From contig NZ_LGJH01000165.1 in assembly GCF_001298105.1 (NCBI RefSeq), positions 62,001 to 126,000 of the forward strand: 64,000 bases of DNA, in the 5' to 3' direction. Source of the DNA: Novosphingobium sp. ST904 (lineage in GTDB: Bacteria > Pseudomonadota > Alphaproteobacteria > Sphingomonadales > Sphingomonadaceae). Both the position numbers and the translations under genes were made by a program. Below the pieces are notes generated by a model. It was not told the DNA's origin, did not search any database, and was given only the letters and a program-made list of their open reading frames with translations. This document shows, in pieces, positions 9,313 through 18,180 of this stretch; positions within the stretch are counted from its first letter, which is position 1, and every line of letters begins with the position of its first letter.

Positions 9313-10526
9313 ATGGCGACCTGGCGCAACCTGCTGGCGCTGACCGTGCTGGCGGTCGGCACGGTTCCGCTCATCGCCGTGTTTCCGGGCCAGTCGGTGG
9401 CTGCGCGCGAACTGGTGCCGGACAAGGCGGTCATGGTGATGCGGCACGGTATCCGTGCGCCTCTGGACGGCGAGGTGCCTGCGGGCACCCGCACGGCGGC
9501 GCCGTGGCCGGCATGGAGCGTGGCGGAAAGCGTGGTTACGCCTCATGGCGAACGGGCGCTGGAAATCGTGGCGCGGGCAGACCGGCAGCTTCTGGCAAGG
9601 CGCGGCCTGCTAGATAGGGCGGGTTGCCCGAAGCCCGGCAAGGTCGCGATCACGGCCAACACCTCGCCCCGCGCGATCGCCAGCGGCGAGGCCTATGCGC
9701 ACGGGTTCGCGCAAGGGTGCGGGCTTGAAGTGGCGCACCGCGCGGCGGGAGAGGTGGACCCGATCTTCGAGCCGCTTCGCGCGCGTGCCACCGCGTTCGA
9801 CGCTTCGGCGGCGGTGGCCGATATCGAGCGTGCCACGGGCGGGATGGCGGCGCTCGTCAAGCGGGACCGGGCGGAACTCGCCTTGCTCGACACGGTGCTG
9901 GGCTGCGGGGGCGACTGCCTGCCTCCCGGCGCCCCGGCAGTCGCACCGGGCGGCGATGGCCACGATATTGCGCTGTCAGGCCAGATCCGCAGTGCATCGG
10001 GCATCGCGCAAGTGCTGCTGCTCCAGTATCTCGAAGGAATGCCCGCCGATCAGGTAGGCTGGGGGCGGATCGACGAAAAGGGGCTGGAACGGCTCGGCCG
10101 CCTCCATGCAGACTTGTTCACCGTCTTCACCCGGCCGCCTTACATGGCCTCCCACCAGGCGAGCGCGCTGGGCCGGCGGATACTGGACAATCTGGAGCGT
10201 GGCCCCGATTTCGAGGTCCTGATGGGCCACGACACCAACGTGACCGCGCTGGCGGCTGCGCTGGATGTGGACCTGTCGGCCAGTGGCTATGCCACGAACG
10301 ACGTGCCGCCCGGCGGGGCCATCCTGATCGAGCGGCTTCATGACCGGCGGACGGGCGAACGGTTCGTGCGCGTGTCCTACCGAACGCAGCCCCCGGCCGC
10401 CCTGCGGGCGCTGCGCGGCGATGTATCGTTGACGCCTCTCGTGCTTCCGGCCTGCGGAACGGAGCTTTGCCCCTATGCCGCATTCGTGTCGCGCTCGGCG
10501 GCAGGCTTGCGCCGGGGGCGTCCTGA
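9313..10526 (+). CDS. histidine acid phosphatase (phytase-like), frame slip at 3' end
   Basis: A branch-2 histidine phosphatase of about 404 aa with signal peptide. The phosphate-binding motif VMRHGIRAPL lies near residues 42-51 and the proton donor motif GHDTNV near residue 305. Conserved cysteines (GCGGDC, LPACGTELCPY) suggest disulfides. Such enzymes hydrolyse phosphomonoesters, including phytate or glucose-1-phosphate. The frame as read runs on into the antisense SDR gene. A single missing G in the G-run at 10514-10518 would give the normal stop at 10524-10526, and I use that end. With the receptor and PLC it forms a phosphorus-scavenging operon. Confidence 0.78.
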
Positions 10527-10542
10527 GCGCTTCGCCGCTTGG

Positions 10543-11253
10543 TCAGCGCAGCGTATAGCCGCCATCGCAGTAAAGCGTGCTGCCGGTCATGTTCGCGTTG
10601 TCCAGCAGGAACAGGGCGGCCTGGGCCTGCTCGTCGACATGGGCCGGGCGCCGTACGAGGCAGAGCTGCCGCCACTGCGCATAAGCGGTTTCGCGCTGGG
10701 CGGCGGGCCGTTCGCGCCAGAGTTCGCTGTCGGTGGTGCCGGGGGAGAGGCAATTGACCCGGATCGGCGACAGTTCGATGGCCAGCCCGCGCGCGAGCCC
10801 TTCCAGCGCGGAATTGCAGGCCGCATAGGCCGGAGCCCCGATCGGCCGGGCCGAGGCCGCACCGGACATCAGGACCACCGCGGCATCGGTGCGCAGCCGG
10901 GGTAGGGCTTCGAACACCGTCCAGTACTGGCCCCAGAACTTTCCTGCGAAAAGTGCCTCGCTCGTATCGTGCATGCCATCCTGGAACGGGCCGGTGCTGT
11001 ACGTGGCCGCGGGCGTGAACAGCCCGGCCAGCACCGGGGATCCGGCGAAGAAGGCGTTGATCGATGCGCGGTCGGTGGTATCGACAAGGCGGCCGGATGC
11101 ACGATCGCCCAGCCGCGATAGAGCCGCCGACAGTCGTTCCGCCGATCGGCCGCCGATCAGCACCCGGTCGCCGCGTCCGACCAGCATTTCCGCAACGGCA
11201 AAGCCGATCCCCGATGTACCGCCAACTATGGCGTAAGTCCGTTCATTGTTCAT
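10543..11253 (-). CDS. short-chain dehydrogenase/reductase, atypical active site
   Basis: A 236-aa Rossmann-fold SDR. The cofactor motif is VGGTSGIGFA near residues 10-18, and GGRSAERL after the second strand suggests NADP binding. The catalytic Tyr is in PAYAACNSALEG, where the Lys of YxxxK is replaced by Asn; Ser is present in LMSGAAS. The C-terminal IRVNCLSPGTTDSELW is typical. The start at 11253 is used because longer frames have no ribosome site. It is transcribed away from the LysR gene, which probably controls it. The substrate is unknown. Confidence 0.85.
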   Translation of the reverse strand: MNNERTYAIVGGTSGIGFAVAEMLVGRGDRVLIGGRSAERLSAALSRLGDRASGRLVDTTDRASINAFFAGSPVLAGLFTPAATYSTGPFQDGMHDTSEALFAGKFWGQYWTVFEALPRLRTDAAVVLMSGAASARPIGAPAYAACNSALEGLARGLAIELSPIRVNCLSPGTTDSELWRERPAAQRETAYAQWRQLCLVRRPAHVDEQAQAALFLLDNANMTGSTLYCDGGYTLR

Positions 11254-11329
11254 GGACAGGACGATATTCAGGCATGTACATCTCGGGAAATGAAGAAATT
11301 TCGCCTCATTCACGAATTGAAATCCTGAA

Positions 11330-12256
11330 ATGCCGAGCGGCCCCCGTCAGTCCGGCGACGATATCAGCGTGTTCCTGGCGGTATGCGCGGCGGGTAGCTT
11401 CGCGGCGGCTGCCCCCAGGCTGGGGCTCTCCGCATCTGCCGTTGCCAAAGCGGTGGCCAGACTGGAAGCCCGCCTGCAGGTCAGGCTGTTCCATCGCACG
11501 ACGCGCAGCCTTGCCCTGACGGCGGAGGCTGCAGTCTACCGGGAGGCGTGCGAGGCGGCGCGCGGCCGGATAGACCGGGTGGAAGCGGAACTGGCGGCGC
11601 TGGCATCGGAACCGGCGGGCCTGGTACGGATCAGCCTGCCGCCCCTGTTCGGCACGCAGATCGTTGCTCCGGCGCTGTTCGCCCTGCGCGAAACATGGCC
11701 GGGCCTCCGCTTCGACATCTCGACTTCCACGGCCTTGGCAGACCTCCCCGGGGAGAGGACCGACCTTGCCGTCCGCATCGGCGAGCTCCCCGACCTGCCG
11801 GGCGTGACGGCACGGAGGCTGGGTGTGCAGCGGGTCGTGCTGTGCGGCGCTGCCGACTATATCGCGAAGCGTGGCAAGCCGGTCCATATCGGCGATCTCT
11901 CGCAGCATGCCTTGATCGCCGCCGGGCGCAACGGCCGCGCGTGCATGGCAATTGCGGTCGGGTGACGGCGACCGTTTGGCGTTCGAGCCACAGGCGGGGC
12001 TGTTGCTTGACGCAGCCTGCTGACGCTCGCTGCCATCCGGGCCGGGCAGGGGCTCGGACTGGTGCCCTGCTGGCTAGTCCGGGAGGAGATCGCGCGGGGC
12101 GAACTCGTCTCCGTGCTGGAAACGCATGTGGCCGGACATCTGCCTGTTCATGCGCTATGGATCACGGCGCCCGTCATGCTGCCGCGCCTGCGCGCGTCGA
12201 TCGATGCTATCGTCAATGCGGCAAGAGGCGCCATCGCCGAGGGATTGCTGGTATGA
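11330..12256 (+). CDS. LysR-family transcriptional regulator, locally out of frame
   Basis: A LysR regulator of about 308 aa. The N-terminal winged helix (ISVFLAVCAAGSFAAAAPRL, then SASAVAKAVARLEARLQVRL) and the substrate-binding domain (LVRISLPPLFGTQIVAPAL, DLAVRIGELPD) are clear. About 30 codons between roughly 11935 and 12022 lie in a different frame: a +1 step then a -1 step, after which the original frame resumes and ends LLV at 12256. The out-of-frame part still reads as LysR (AWQLRSGDGDRLAFEP), so the gene is either freshly mutated or mis-sequenced. It is divergent from the SDR gene; the 76-base gap should hold the operator. Confidence 0.78.
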
Positions 12257-12280
12257 TCCTTGTGTGTACGGGCGCATAAG

Positions 12281-12319
12281 GGAAGCACCCGGAGCGGCAG
12301 GCCGCAAAGTTTTGCTTCC
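12281..12319 (+). terminator. nested hairpin after the LysR gene
   Basis: GGAAGCA (12281-12287) pairs with TGCTTCC (12313-12319), and inside them GCGGC (12294-12298) pairs with GCCGC (12301-12305). It lies 25 bases after the LysR stop and before the deformylase gene. There is no strong U-run, so termination is likely but not certain. Confidence 0.4.
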
Positions 12320-12414
12320 GGGAGTACGACTCTTATTGTCTAGTGATTTGGTTGAGATTAACTAGGCAGATCGGCGAGCGGCGCACACCCGCCGTTTGCG
12401 CAAGGATGTGACGG

Positions 12415-12953
12415 ATGATCCTCGGAATACTGAAGATGGGCGATCCGCGCCTGCTAAAGCCCGCGCGTGCGGTGGAGGACATCGCCGCGCCGGAGGTGGG
12501 CGCGCTCGTGGCCGACATGTACGAGACCATGCACGCGGCTGGCGGGGTCGGGCTGGCGGCGCCGCAAGTGGGTGTGGACCTTCGCGTCATGATCTTCGGC
12601 TTCGAGGCAAGCGCGCGTTATCCCGGCGAAGCCCCGGTCCCGGCCACCACGCTTATCAATCCCAGCCTTGAAGTGCTGACGGAAGAGACGGAAGACGGCT
12701 GGGAGGGGTGCCTTTCGGTTCCCGGCATGCGCGGGCTGGTGCCGCGCGCCACGCATATCCGCTATGGCGGAACGCTGGAGACGGCACCGTGCTGGAACGG
12801 GAAGCGCGGGGCTTCCACGCCCGCGTGTTCCAGCACGAATTCGATCATCTGAACGGCGTGCTCTATCCCCGGCGCATACGCGACATGACGAAGTTCGGCT
12901 TTATCGATGCCCTGTTTCCCGGCAGTTCGCTGGCCTCTCTGGAGGCCGGTTGA
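12415..12953 (+). CDS. def: peptide deformylase, one frame disruption
   Basis: A metal-dependent peptide deformylase of about 179 aa that removes formyl from N-terminal Met. All three motifs are present: GVGLAAPQ (residues 44-51), EGCLS and HEFDH, the last two supplying Cys and two His to the metal. One base is missing near 12782, between RYGGTL and DGTVLERE; after adding it the C-terminus FQHEFDHLNGVLYP follows in frame to TGA at 12951-12953. AAGGA precedes the ATG. The divergent sequence around the motifs suggests it could be a second, type-3-like paralogue rather than the main housekeeping copy. Confidence 0.88.
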
Positions 12954-13155
12954 TTTCCCCGATGCGGGTGTGCGGGCAGGCAGGTCTGGATAGTCCGGCC
13001 CGGTTCCGCTAACCGCCGCTTCCCCCAGCGCTCAGCAATTCACGAGTTTTTCCGGTTCGGAGCCATGATCGATATATTCCAGTTCCATCACCACCCGCGC
13101 GGGCCCTGCGGTATCGCGAAGCGATGCGGCGATCCGGCGGAAAGGTGCGTGCCGC

Positions 13156-14121
13156 ATGATCCGGCTTGAAGGCGTTCACAAGGCATACGGCGGCACCCAT
13201 GCCGCGCTTGCCGATGTCGATCTGGAGATCGGCCGGGGCGAGGTGTTCGGCATCATCGGCCGGTCCGGCGCGGGCAAGTCCACGCTGGTGAGGCTGCTGA
13301 ACGGCCTCGAACGGCCAAGCGCCGGACGCGTGCTGGTGGACGGCATCGACGTTGCGGTTCTGGGGCCGCCGCAATTGCGGTCGTTGCGCAGGCGCGTGGG
13401 GATGATTTTCCAGAACTTTGGGCTGCTCTCGTCGCGCACGGTGGCTGACAACGTCGCCCTGCCGCTGCGTATCGCAGGCGCCTCCGCCTCGGAGATCGCC
13501 GCGAAAGTGCCGGCCTTGCTGGAGCGGGTGGGGCTTGCGGAGCATGGCGACAAGTATCCGGCCCAGCTTTCCGGCGGCCAGAAGCAGCGCGTCGGAATCG
13601 CGCGGGCGCTGACCACCGATCCCGATATCCTGCTGTGCGACGAGGCGACCAGCGCCCTCGATCCCGAGACGACACGCAGCATCCTTGCCCTCATCGCCGA
13701 CCTCAACCGCGAGCTTGGCCTGACGATCGTGCTCATTACGCATGAGATGGAAGTGGTCCGCCAGGTGTGCGACCGGGTGCTGGTGCTCCATTCGGGCCGC
13801 GTGGTCGAAACGGGCAGCGTGGCGGACGTTTTCCTTCATCCGCAGGCGGCGGAGACCCGCGCGCTGATCGACGAGGACGGCGAACACGAGGCACCCATTG
13901 GGTTCGACGGTCCGATCGTGCGCCTGACGCTGCACGGACAGTCCGTCCTCGACCCCGTTCTCACAAGGATCGCGCGTGAGACGGGCACGGACTTCATCAT
14001 TCTCGATGGCCGCATCGGCCGGCTCAAACATGGCAGTTTCGGCAGGCTCACACTGGGCCTTCTCGGCGGCGACACCGCCGCTGCCATCGCCGCGCTGCGC
14101 AACCATGGGGACGTCGAATGA
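13156..14121 (+). CDS. metN: methionine ABC transporter ATP-binding protein
   Basis: A 321-aa ATPase of the D/L-methionine importer MetNIQ. Walker A GRSGAGKS is at 35-42, the Q-loop follows in IFQNFGLL, the signature is LSGGQKQR, and Walker B is ILLCDEATSALD. The C-terminal 80 residues form the NIL domain, which binds methionine and inhibits transport when the cytoplasmic pool is high. It overlaps the metI start by four bases (ATGA). The 200 bases upstream contain no recognisable SAM riboswitch. Confidence 0.92.
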   Translation: MIRLEGVHKAYGGTHAALADVDLEIGRGEVFGIIGRSGAGKSTLVRLLNGLERPSAGRVLVDGIDVAVLGPPQLRSLRRRVGMIFQNFGLLSSRTVADNVALPLRIAGASASEIAAKVPALLERVGLAEHGDKYPAQLSGGQKQRVGIARALTTDPDILLCDEATSALDPETTRSILALIADLNRELGLTIVLITHEMEVVRQVCDRVLVLHSGRVVETGSVADVFLHPQAAETRALIDEDGEHEAPIGFDGPIVRLTLHGQSVLDPVLTRIARETGTDFIILDGRIGRLKHGSFGRLTLGLLGGDTAAAIAALRNHGDVE

Positions 14122-14782
14122 ACGACCTGTTCGCCAATGTGGACTGGGGCGAAATCGGCCAGGCCTGTCTCGATACGCTGGCCATGCTGGGCGGCTCGCT
14201 GGTGCTGACCGTACTGCTCGGCCTGCCGCTGGGCGTGCTGCTGTTCCTGACCGGACCGGGGCAGCCCTGGGCCAGTCGCTGGGGCAACGGGGCGCTGGCG
14301 CTTGCCGTCAACCTGCTGCGATCGGTGCCTTTCATCATCCTGCTGATCGTGATGATCCCGCTGACGATCCTGCTGGTGGGCACCTCGCTCGGCGTGGCGG
14401 GCGCGATCCCGCCGCTGGTGGTGGGGGCCGCTCCGTTCTTCGCGCGCCTCGTGGAAACGGCGCTGCGGGAAGTCGATCGCAATACGGTGGAGGCGGTGCA
14501 GGCGATGGGGGCGACGACGCGCGACCTCGTGTTCCGCGCGCTCCTGCCTGAAGCCCTGCCGGGGATACTGGCGGCTGTCACCGTCACGCCATCACGCTGA
14601 TTTCGTTCACCGCGATGGCCGGTGCCGTGGGCGCGGGAGGGCTGGGCGATCTGGCGATCCGCTTCGGTTACCAGCGTTTCCAGACCGACGTGATGTTCGT
14701 CACCGTCGTCCTGCTGCTCGTCCTCGTCCAGTTTCTCCAGGCCGCGGGAGACCGTCTCGTCCGCCGCTTTACCCGCAAATAG
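14118..14782 (+). CDS. metI: methionine ABC transporter permease, one frame disruption
   Basis: The inner-membrane permease of MetNIQ, about 221 aa, five or six membrane spans. The coupling EAA region reads ALREVDRNTVEAVQAMGAT. The frame stops at 14600, but the next frame continues with AITLISFTAMAGAVGAGGLG and ends RRFTRK at 14782. Adding one G near 14588 (VTVTAITL) joins the two halves exactly as in MetI, so I annotate one gene. It overlaps metN and is followed after eight bases by metQ. Confidence 0.87.
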
Positions 14783-14790
14783 GATTTCCC

Positions 14791-15588
14791 ATGCAACGAC
14801 GCCTGCTTATCGCTGCCTTTGCGGCCTTGCTGCTTCCCGGTTGCGGCGCTTCCAAGAAGGTCGATGATCCCAACCTGCTGACGGTCGCGGCCACTGCCGT
14901 GCCGCATGCCGAAATCCTCGAATTCGTGAAGCCGGTGCTGGCCAAGCAAGGGCTGCAACTCGACGTTCGCGTGTTCAACGACTACGTCCAGCCCAATGTC
15001 CAGGTTTCGGAAGGGCGGATAGACGTCAACTACTTCCAGACCGGGCCCTATCTCGATGAGTTCAACAAGGCGAAGGGCACGCATCTCGTACCGATCGCGG
15101 GAATTCACATCGAGCCGTTCGGCGCCTATTCGCGCAAGTGGAAGAAGGTTGCCGACCTGCCCGCAGGCGCGACGGTGGCCATACCCAACGAACCGAGCAA
15201 CAGCGGGCGCGCGCTTCAGCTTCTGGCGCATGGCGGGCTTATCACCCTGCGCGATCCCAGGAGCATGTCGGCAACGCCACGGGATATCGTCTCCAATCCC
15301 CGGAACCTGAAGTTCCGCGAGATCGAGGCGGCCACCCTGCCGCGCGTGCTCGGAGAGGTCGACCTGGCGACGATCAACACCAATTATGCGCTGGACGCCG
15401 GGCTCAATCCCATGCGCGATGCCTTGCTGATCGAAGGCAAGGACACGCCCTACGTCAACTTCGTGGTCGGCACGGAAAAGGCGCGCAGCGATCCGCGTGT
15501 CGCGAAACTGGTTGCCGCGCTGCGCACGCCGGAGGTCAAGGCCTTCATCGAGAAGAAGTATTCGGGGGCGGTCGTTCCCGCCTTCTGA
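14791..15588 (+). CDS. metQ: methionine-binding lipoprotein
   Basis: A 265-aa NlpA/MetQ-family solute receptor. The signal peptide ends in the lipobox LLPGCGA, so it is lipid-anchored in the periplasm. Body motifs NYFQTGPYLDEFN, IPNEPSNSGRALQLL and ATINTNYALDAGLNP are diagnostic of MetQ. It delivers methionine to MetI/MetN encoded just upstream. A strong hairpin follows at 15627. Confidence 0.92.
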   Translation: MQRRLLIAAFAALLLPGCGASKKVDDPNLLTVAATAVPHAEILEFVKPVLAKQGLQLDVRVFNDYVQPNVQVSEGRIDVNYFQTGPYLDEFNKAKGTHLVPIAGIHIEPFGAYSRKWKKVADLPAGATVAIPNEPSNSGRALQLLAHGGLITLRDPRSMSATPRDIVSNPRNLKFREIEAATLPRVLGEVDLATINTNYALDAGLNPMRDALLIEGKDTPYVNFVVGTEKARSDPRVAKLVAALRTPEVKAFIEKKYSGAVVPAF

Positions 15589-15626
15589 GCGGGATCGCAC
15601 AGCGCGCACGACCCGATCACACGGAC

Positions 15627-15661
15627 CTGAGCGCGAATTCGGGTTTTGAGTTCGCGCTCAG
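15627..15661. terminator. bidirectional terminator between metQ and the nar-associated genes
   Basis: CTGAGCGCGAA (15627-15637) and its exact complement TTCGCGCTCAG (15651-15661) flank a 13-base loop containing TTTT. It lies between convergent genes, so it can serve both directions. It overlaps the last codon of the leftward 68-aa gene. Confidence 0.65.
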
Positions 15662-15864
15662 ATGATGAGGTAGGCGGTAATCGCCAGGCAGGCCACGGCT
15701 ACCACCAGCCAGATCAGTGGCCAGCCGTCGCCTTTGCGTTCCTTTGTCGAAACGCTGTCGATGGGCGCAGGCGTCCATTCGTCGGTCGCATGGACGCGCT
15801 CCTCGGTCTGCTTCAGGGCAGGGTTGAGGGGCTGTCCGACCTTCGCTTGTTCGGTCATCGTCAT
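15658..15864 (-). CDS. 68-aa single-span membrane protein, end of nar gene set
   Basis: The first 45 residues are polar and charged (TEQAKVGQPLNPALKQTEER), followed by one hydrophobic span (PLIWLVVAVACLAITAYLII) at the very C-terminus: a tail-anchored topology. It overlaps the stop of the 107-aa gene by four bases and is the last gene of the narJ'-narI-ppiC set. No family is recognised. A tail-anchored role near the nitrate reductase is possible but unproven. Confidence 0.6.
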   Translation of the reverse strand: MTMTEQAKVGQPLNPALKQTEERVHATDEWTPAPIDSVSTKERKGDGWPLIWLVVAVACLAITAYLII

Positions 15865-16184
15865 GCTCCGTGGTTTCCCGCTTGCCCGCCAGTATGAACT
15901 TCGCAGGTCGGGGCGGCAATTCGCCATTGCAGGATGGCGTGGAGGCAGGTCCGCCCGGGATCTGGCCCATCGCGCATGGCGGACATGATCGTGGCCCAGT
16001 CTTCCTCGGACGCTGCCCGCGAAAAATCGGCCACGGCCATGCGCACGAATTCGGTAGCCGAAATGGCGGACGCGGCGGCGGCGCGGCGGACATCGGTGCA
16101 GGTATCGGGATCGGTTTCGGCAAGGTAGCGCTCCATGCTCGCCGCGGATCGCCGCGCCATGCCGAGAAGGTCGCCCAGCATCAT
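15861..16184 (-). CDS. 107-aa protein of the nar gene set, function unknown
   Basis: A soluble, Ala-rich, mostly helical protein without signal peptide or membrane span. Two cysteines (DTCTDV and GRTCLH) and a third near the C-terminus (PTCEVH) are visible, with His near two of them, so metal or redox binding is conceivable. It begins two bases after the stop of the isomerase gene and overlaps the next gene, so it belongs to the same operon. I do not recognise the family. Confidence 0.6.
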   Translation of the reverse strand: MMLGDLLGMARRSAASMERYLAETDPDTCTDVRRAAAASAISATEFVRMAVADFSRAASEEDWATIMSAMRDGPDPGRTCLHAILQWRIAAPTCEVHTGGQAGNHGA

Positions 16185-16186
16185 GG

Positions 16187-17092
16187 TCAGTCCTCCACCG
16201 CGCCGACCACGATCCCCTCGACCGTGCCGCGTGCCGCCAGCGCGGCGACATAGCGTGTTGCCAGCATGGACCAGCTTCGCGCTTCCAGCATGTCGCCGAT
16301 CCTGTCGCGCACCGCATCGAACGGAAGCGTGCGTCCGGGCAGGTGCCGGTTGAGGCGCACGACGTGCCAGCCGAAGCGCGAGCGAACCGGCTCGGCAGCG
16401 GTTTCACCGTTCTTCAGCGCCTCTATCGCCTGCTGGACCGCCGGGACCAGTTCCCCCCGACGGATCTGCCCGAGCGAGCCGTCCTGCTGGGCCGGCGCGC
16501 AGGCCGAGTGCGTCCGTGTGGCCTCTGCGAACGCGGTCTGGTCGTCCCCTACCGCGGCGGCGATGGAGCGTGCGAAGGCTTCGGCGGCATCCCATGCCGC
16601 GTCGTCCTGCCGCTCGGGTTCGATCAGGATATGGGCGGCATCGAACAGGTCCGGCGTTCGAAACCGCTGGGGATTGCTTTCATAATAGCGCCGCTGCTCG
16701 CCTTCGGTGGCGATTTCAGGGGCGACCTCCTGCTCCAGCACGAGGCGGACCAGCGCCTCGTCGTCGGTTTCAGCGCGTCCGGTTTCATCGGGATGGCTTG
16801 CCGGGTGGAGACCGAGGCGCCTGGCCTCCTGGACCAATAGCTCCCGTACGGCCAGTGCGCGGGCGGCCTCGACCCATGCGGTTTGCGGGTCGGGGGCGGG
16901 GTGATGCTGGATTTCCTGTGCGATGGCCTCGGGCGTGATCTCGACGCCGGTCACAAGGACGTCCCCGAAGGCCGGTGGCGGCGGTATGGCGGGACCGGAG
17001 CAGCCGCAACCGCCGCTCTGGCAGGCACCCGGCATGTCGCCGAACGACGGTGACACGTTCGTCACGTCGATCATGTCGGCTGTTCTTGTCAT
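16187..17092 (-). CDS. PpiC-type peptidylprolyl isomerase of the nitrate reductase operon
   Basis: A 301-aa parvulin (PpiC/NifM-like). The rotamase domain covers roughly residues 150-260 with FDAAHILIEP, QDGSLGQIRRGELVPA and SRFGWHVVRL. The N-terminus has a short cysteine cluster, SGGCGCSGP, which may bind metal. There is no signal peptide. Such isomerases commonly follow narI in proteobacterial nar operons and are thought to help mature the reductase. The ATG overlaps the narI stop by four bases. Confidence 0.82.
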   Translation of the reverse strand: MTRTADMIDVTNVSPSFGDMPGACQSGGCGCSGPAIPPPPAFGDVLVTGVEITPEAIAQEIQHHPAPDPQTAWVEAARALAVRELLVQEARRLGLHPASHPDETGRAETDDEALVRLVLEQEVAPEIATEGEQRRYYESNPQRFRTPDLFDAAHILIEPERQDDAAWDAAEAFARSIAAAVGDDQTAFAEATRTHSACAPAQQDGSLGQIRRGELVPAVQQAIEALKNGETAAEPVRSRFGWHVVRLNRHLPGRTLPFDAVRDRIGDMLEARSWSMLATRYVAALAARGTVEGIVVGAVED

Positions 17093-17885
17093 GACCCCTC
17101 CTGTCCGCTTTCGGCCATCTGGCGAAGCACCGTAGGCCCTCCATAGCTGGGAGCGCCTCCCGCGTGTCCGCGCGTCTGCGAGTAGTCTTTCGCGGACGTT
17201 TGCCGCGGGTCCGCACGATCTGGAAACCGGGACGGAAGATGTACCAGATCGGCGCGCTGAAGACGTGGACGAGGCGGGTGAAGGGGGTGATGACGAAAAG
17301 CGTGAGGCCAAGAATGATGTGCAGTTTGTAGACCATCGGCACATCGATCAACAAGTGCGCGGCTGACGGGTTGAAGGTCTGGAGCCCCTGCGCCCAGCCC
17401 ATGAACTTGAGCATTTCCTCGCCTTCGAGATGCTGCGCGGTCCAGAACGTCGTCGAGATGCCGAGCATGAACTGGCACCAGATCAGGACCAGCATGAGGA
17501 TGTCGCCCCATGATGAGCTTCTGCGGATGCGGGGATCGAACAGGCGCCGGTGAAGCAGCAGCGAGCAGCCGACGAAGCCCGCCACACCGGCCACGCCGCC
17601 GACGAGCATGGCGGCGATCTGCTTGAAACTGTGGCTTATGCCCAGCTTGTCTATCACCGTGACCGGCGTGAGCAGCCCCACGAAATGGCCGACCAGAAGG
17701 ATGAGGACGCCCATGTGGAACAGGTTCGAACCCAGCACCACCTGCCTGCGTCTCAGGAACTGGCTCGATTGCGATCGCCAGCTGAACTGGTCCGCGTCGA
17801 AGCGCAGGATTCTGCCCACGACAAGGACGGTCACGGCGAAATAGGGATACCATCCAAAGGCGAGGTGGTTGATGAAGTCATGCAT
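17089..17885 (-). CDS. narI: respiratory nitrate reductase gamma subunit, one frame disruption
   Basis: The di-heme cytochrome b subunit (about 265 aa) that passes quinol electrons to NarGH. It begins MHDFINHLAFGWYPYFAVTV and has five hydrophobic spans; histidines for the two hemes are in NLFHMGVL, LVGHFVGLL and, near the C-terminus, YKLHIILG and RLVHVFSAP. After RPGFQIVRTRGKR one base is missing near 17196; restoring it leads to a short tail and TGA at 17089-17091, overlapping the isomerase start. It overlaps narJ at the 5' end (TGATG). The catalytic subunits narG and narH are not in the window. Confidence 0.88.
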
Positions 17886-18180
17886 CACGCTTGCTCCTTG
17901 CCGACGGGGCGGTTGGAGGCCCTGATCTTGGCGGTGACCCCGGTAGGGTCGCCCATCTCGTGGGCACCGCGAACGTGACCGGGGCTTCTTCCCACTGATC
18001 GTCGAGGCGGGCGGAATCGTCGTCCGGTTCGCTGCGCTGGAGTTCCGCCAGCGCATCCTTGTCCATCCGCTGCCCGCCCAGTTCGACGAGCGCCGCGAAA
18101 ATGGCGGCGTAGGGAGATTGCCGTTTTTCAAGCCCCTCGCTGAGCGCCGCGAAGACGTGGCGTGGTCTGGCGTCTGCAGA
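17885..18180 (-). pseudogene. narJ: narJ remnant (chaperone C-terminus only)
   Basis: About the last 100 residues of the NarJ chaperone: HVFAALSEGLEKRQSPYAAI, then a helical linker, then the conserved LDDQWEEAPVTF tail, with one base missing near 17967 before GAHEMGDPTGVTAK. The N-terminal two thirds, which bind the NarG apoprotein, are absent. Upstream of about 18180 the frame no longer resembles NarJ and the DNA instead encodes an mscS-type gene on the other strand. The 3' end keeps the normal overlap with narI. It is the product of a deletion, or of a false join in the assembly. Confidence 0.75.

Noticed and set aside
10527..10905. C-terminal extension of the histidine phosphatase
   Set aside because: This part overlaps the SDR gene in antisense and has no phosphatase features; one missing G in the run at 10514-10518 explains the read-through.
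12954..13155. Possible SAM riboswitch upstream of metNIQ
   Set aside because: I looked for SAM-I, SAM-II and SAM/SAH landmarks and found no convincing match.
13032..13157. 41-codon frame on the - strand between the deformylase and metN
   Set aside because: It reads plausibly near the end but overlaps the metN start codon, has no ribosome site and no recognised relative.
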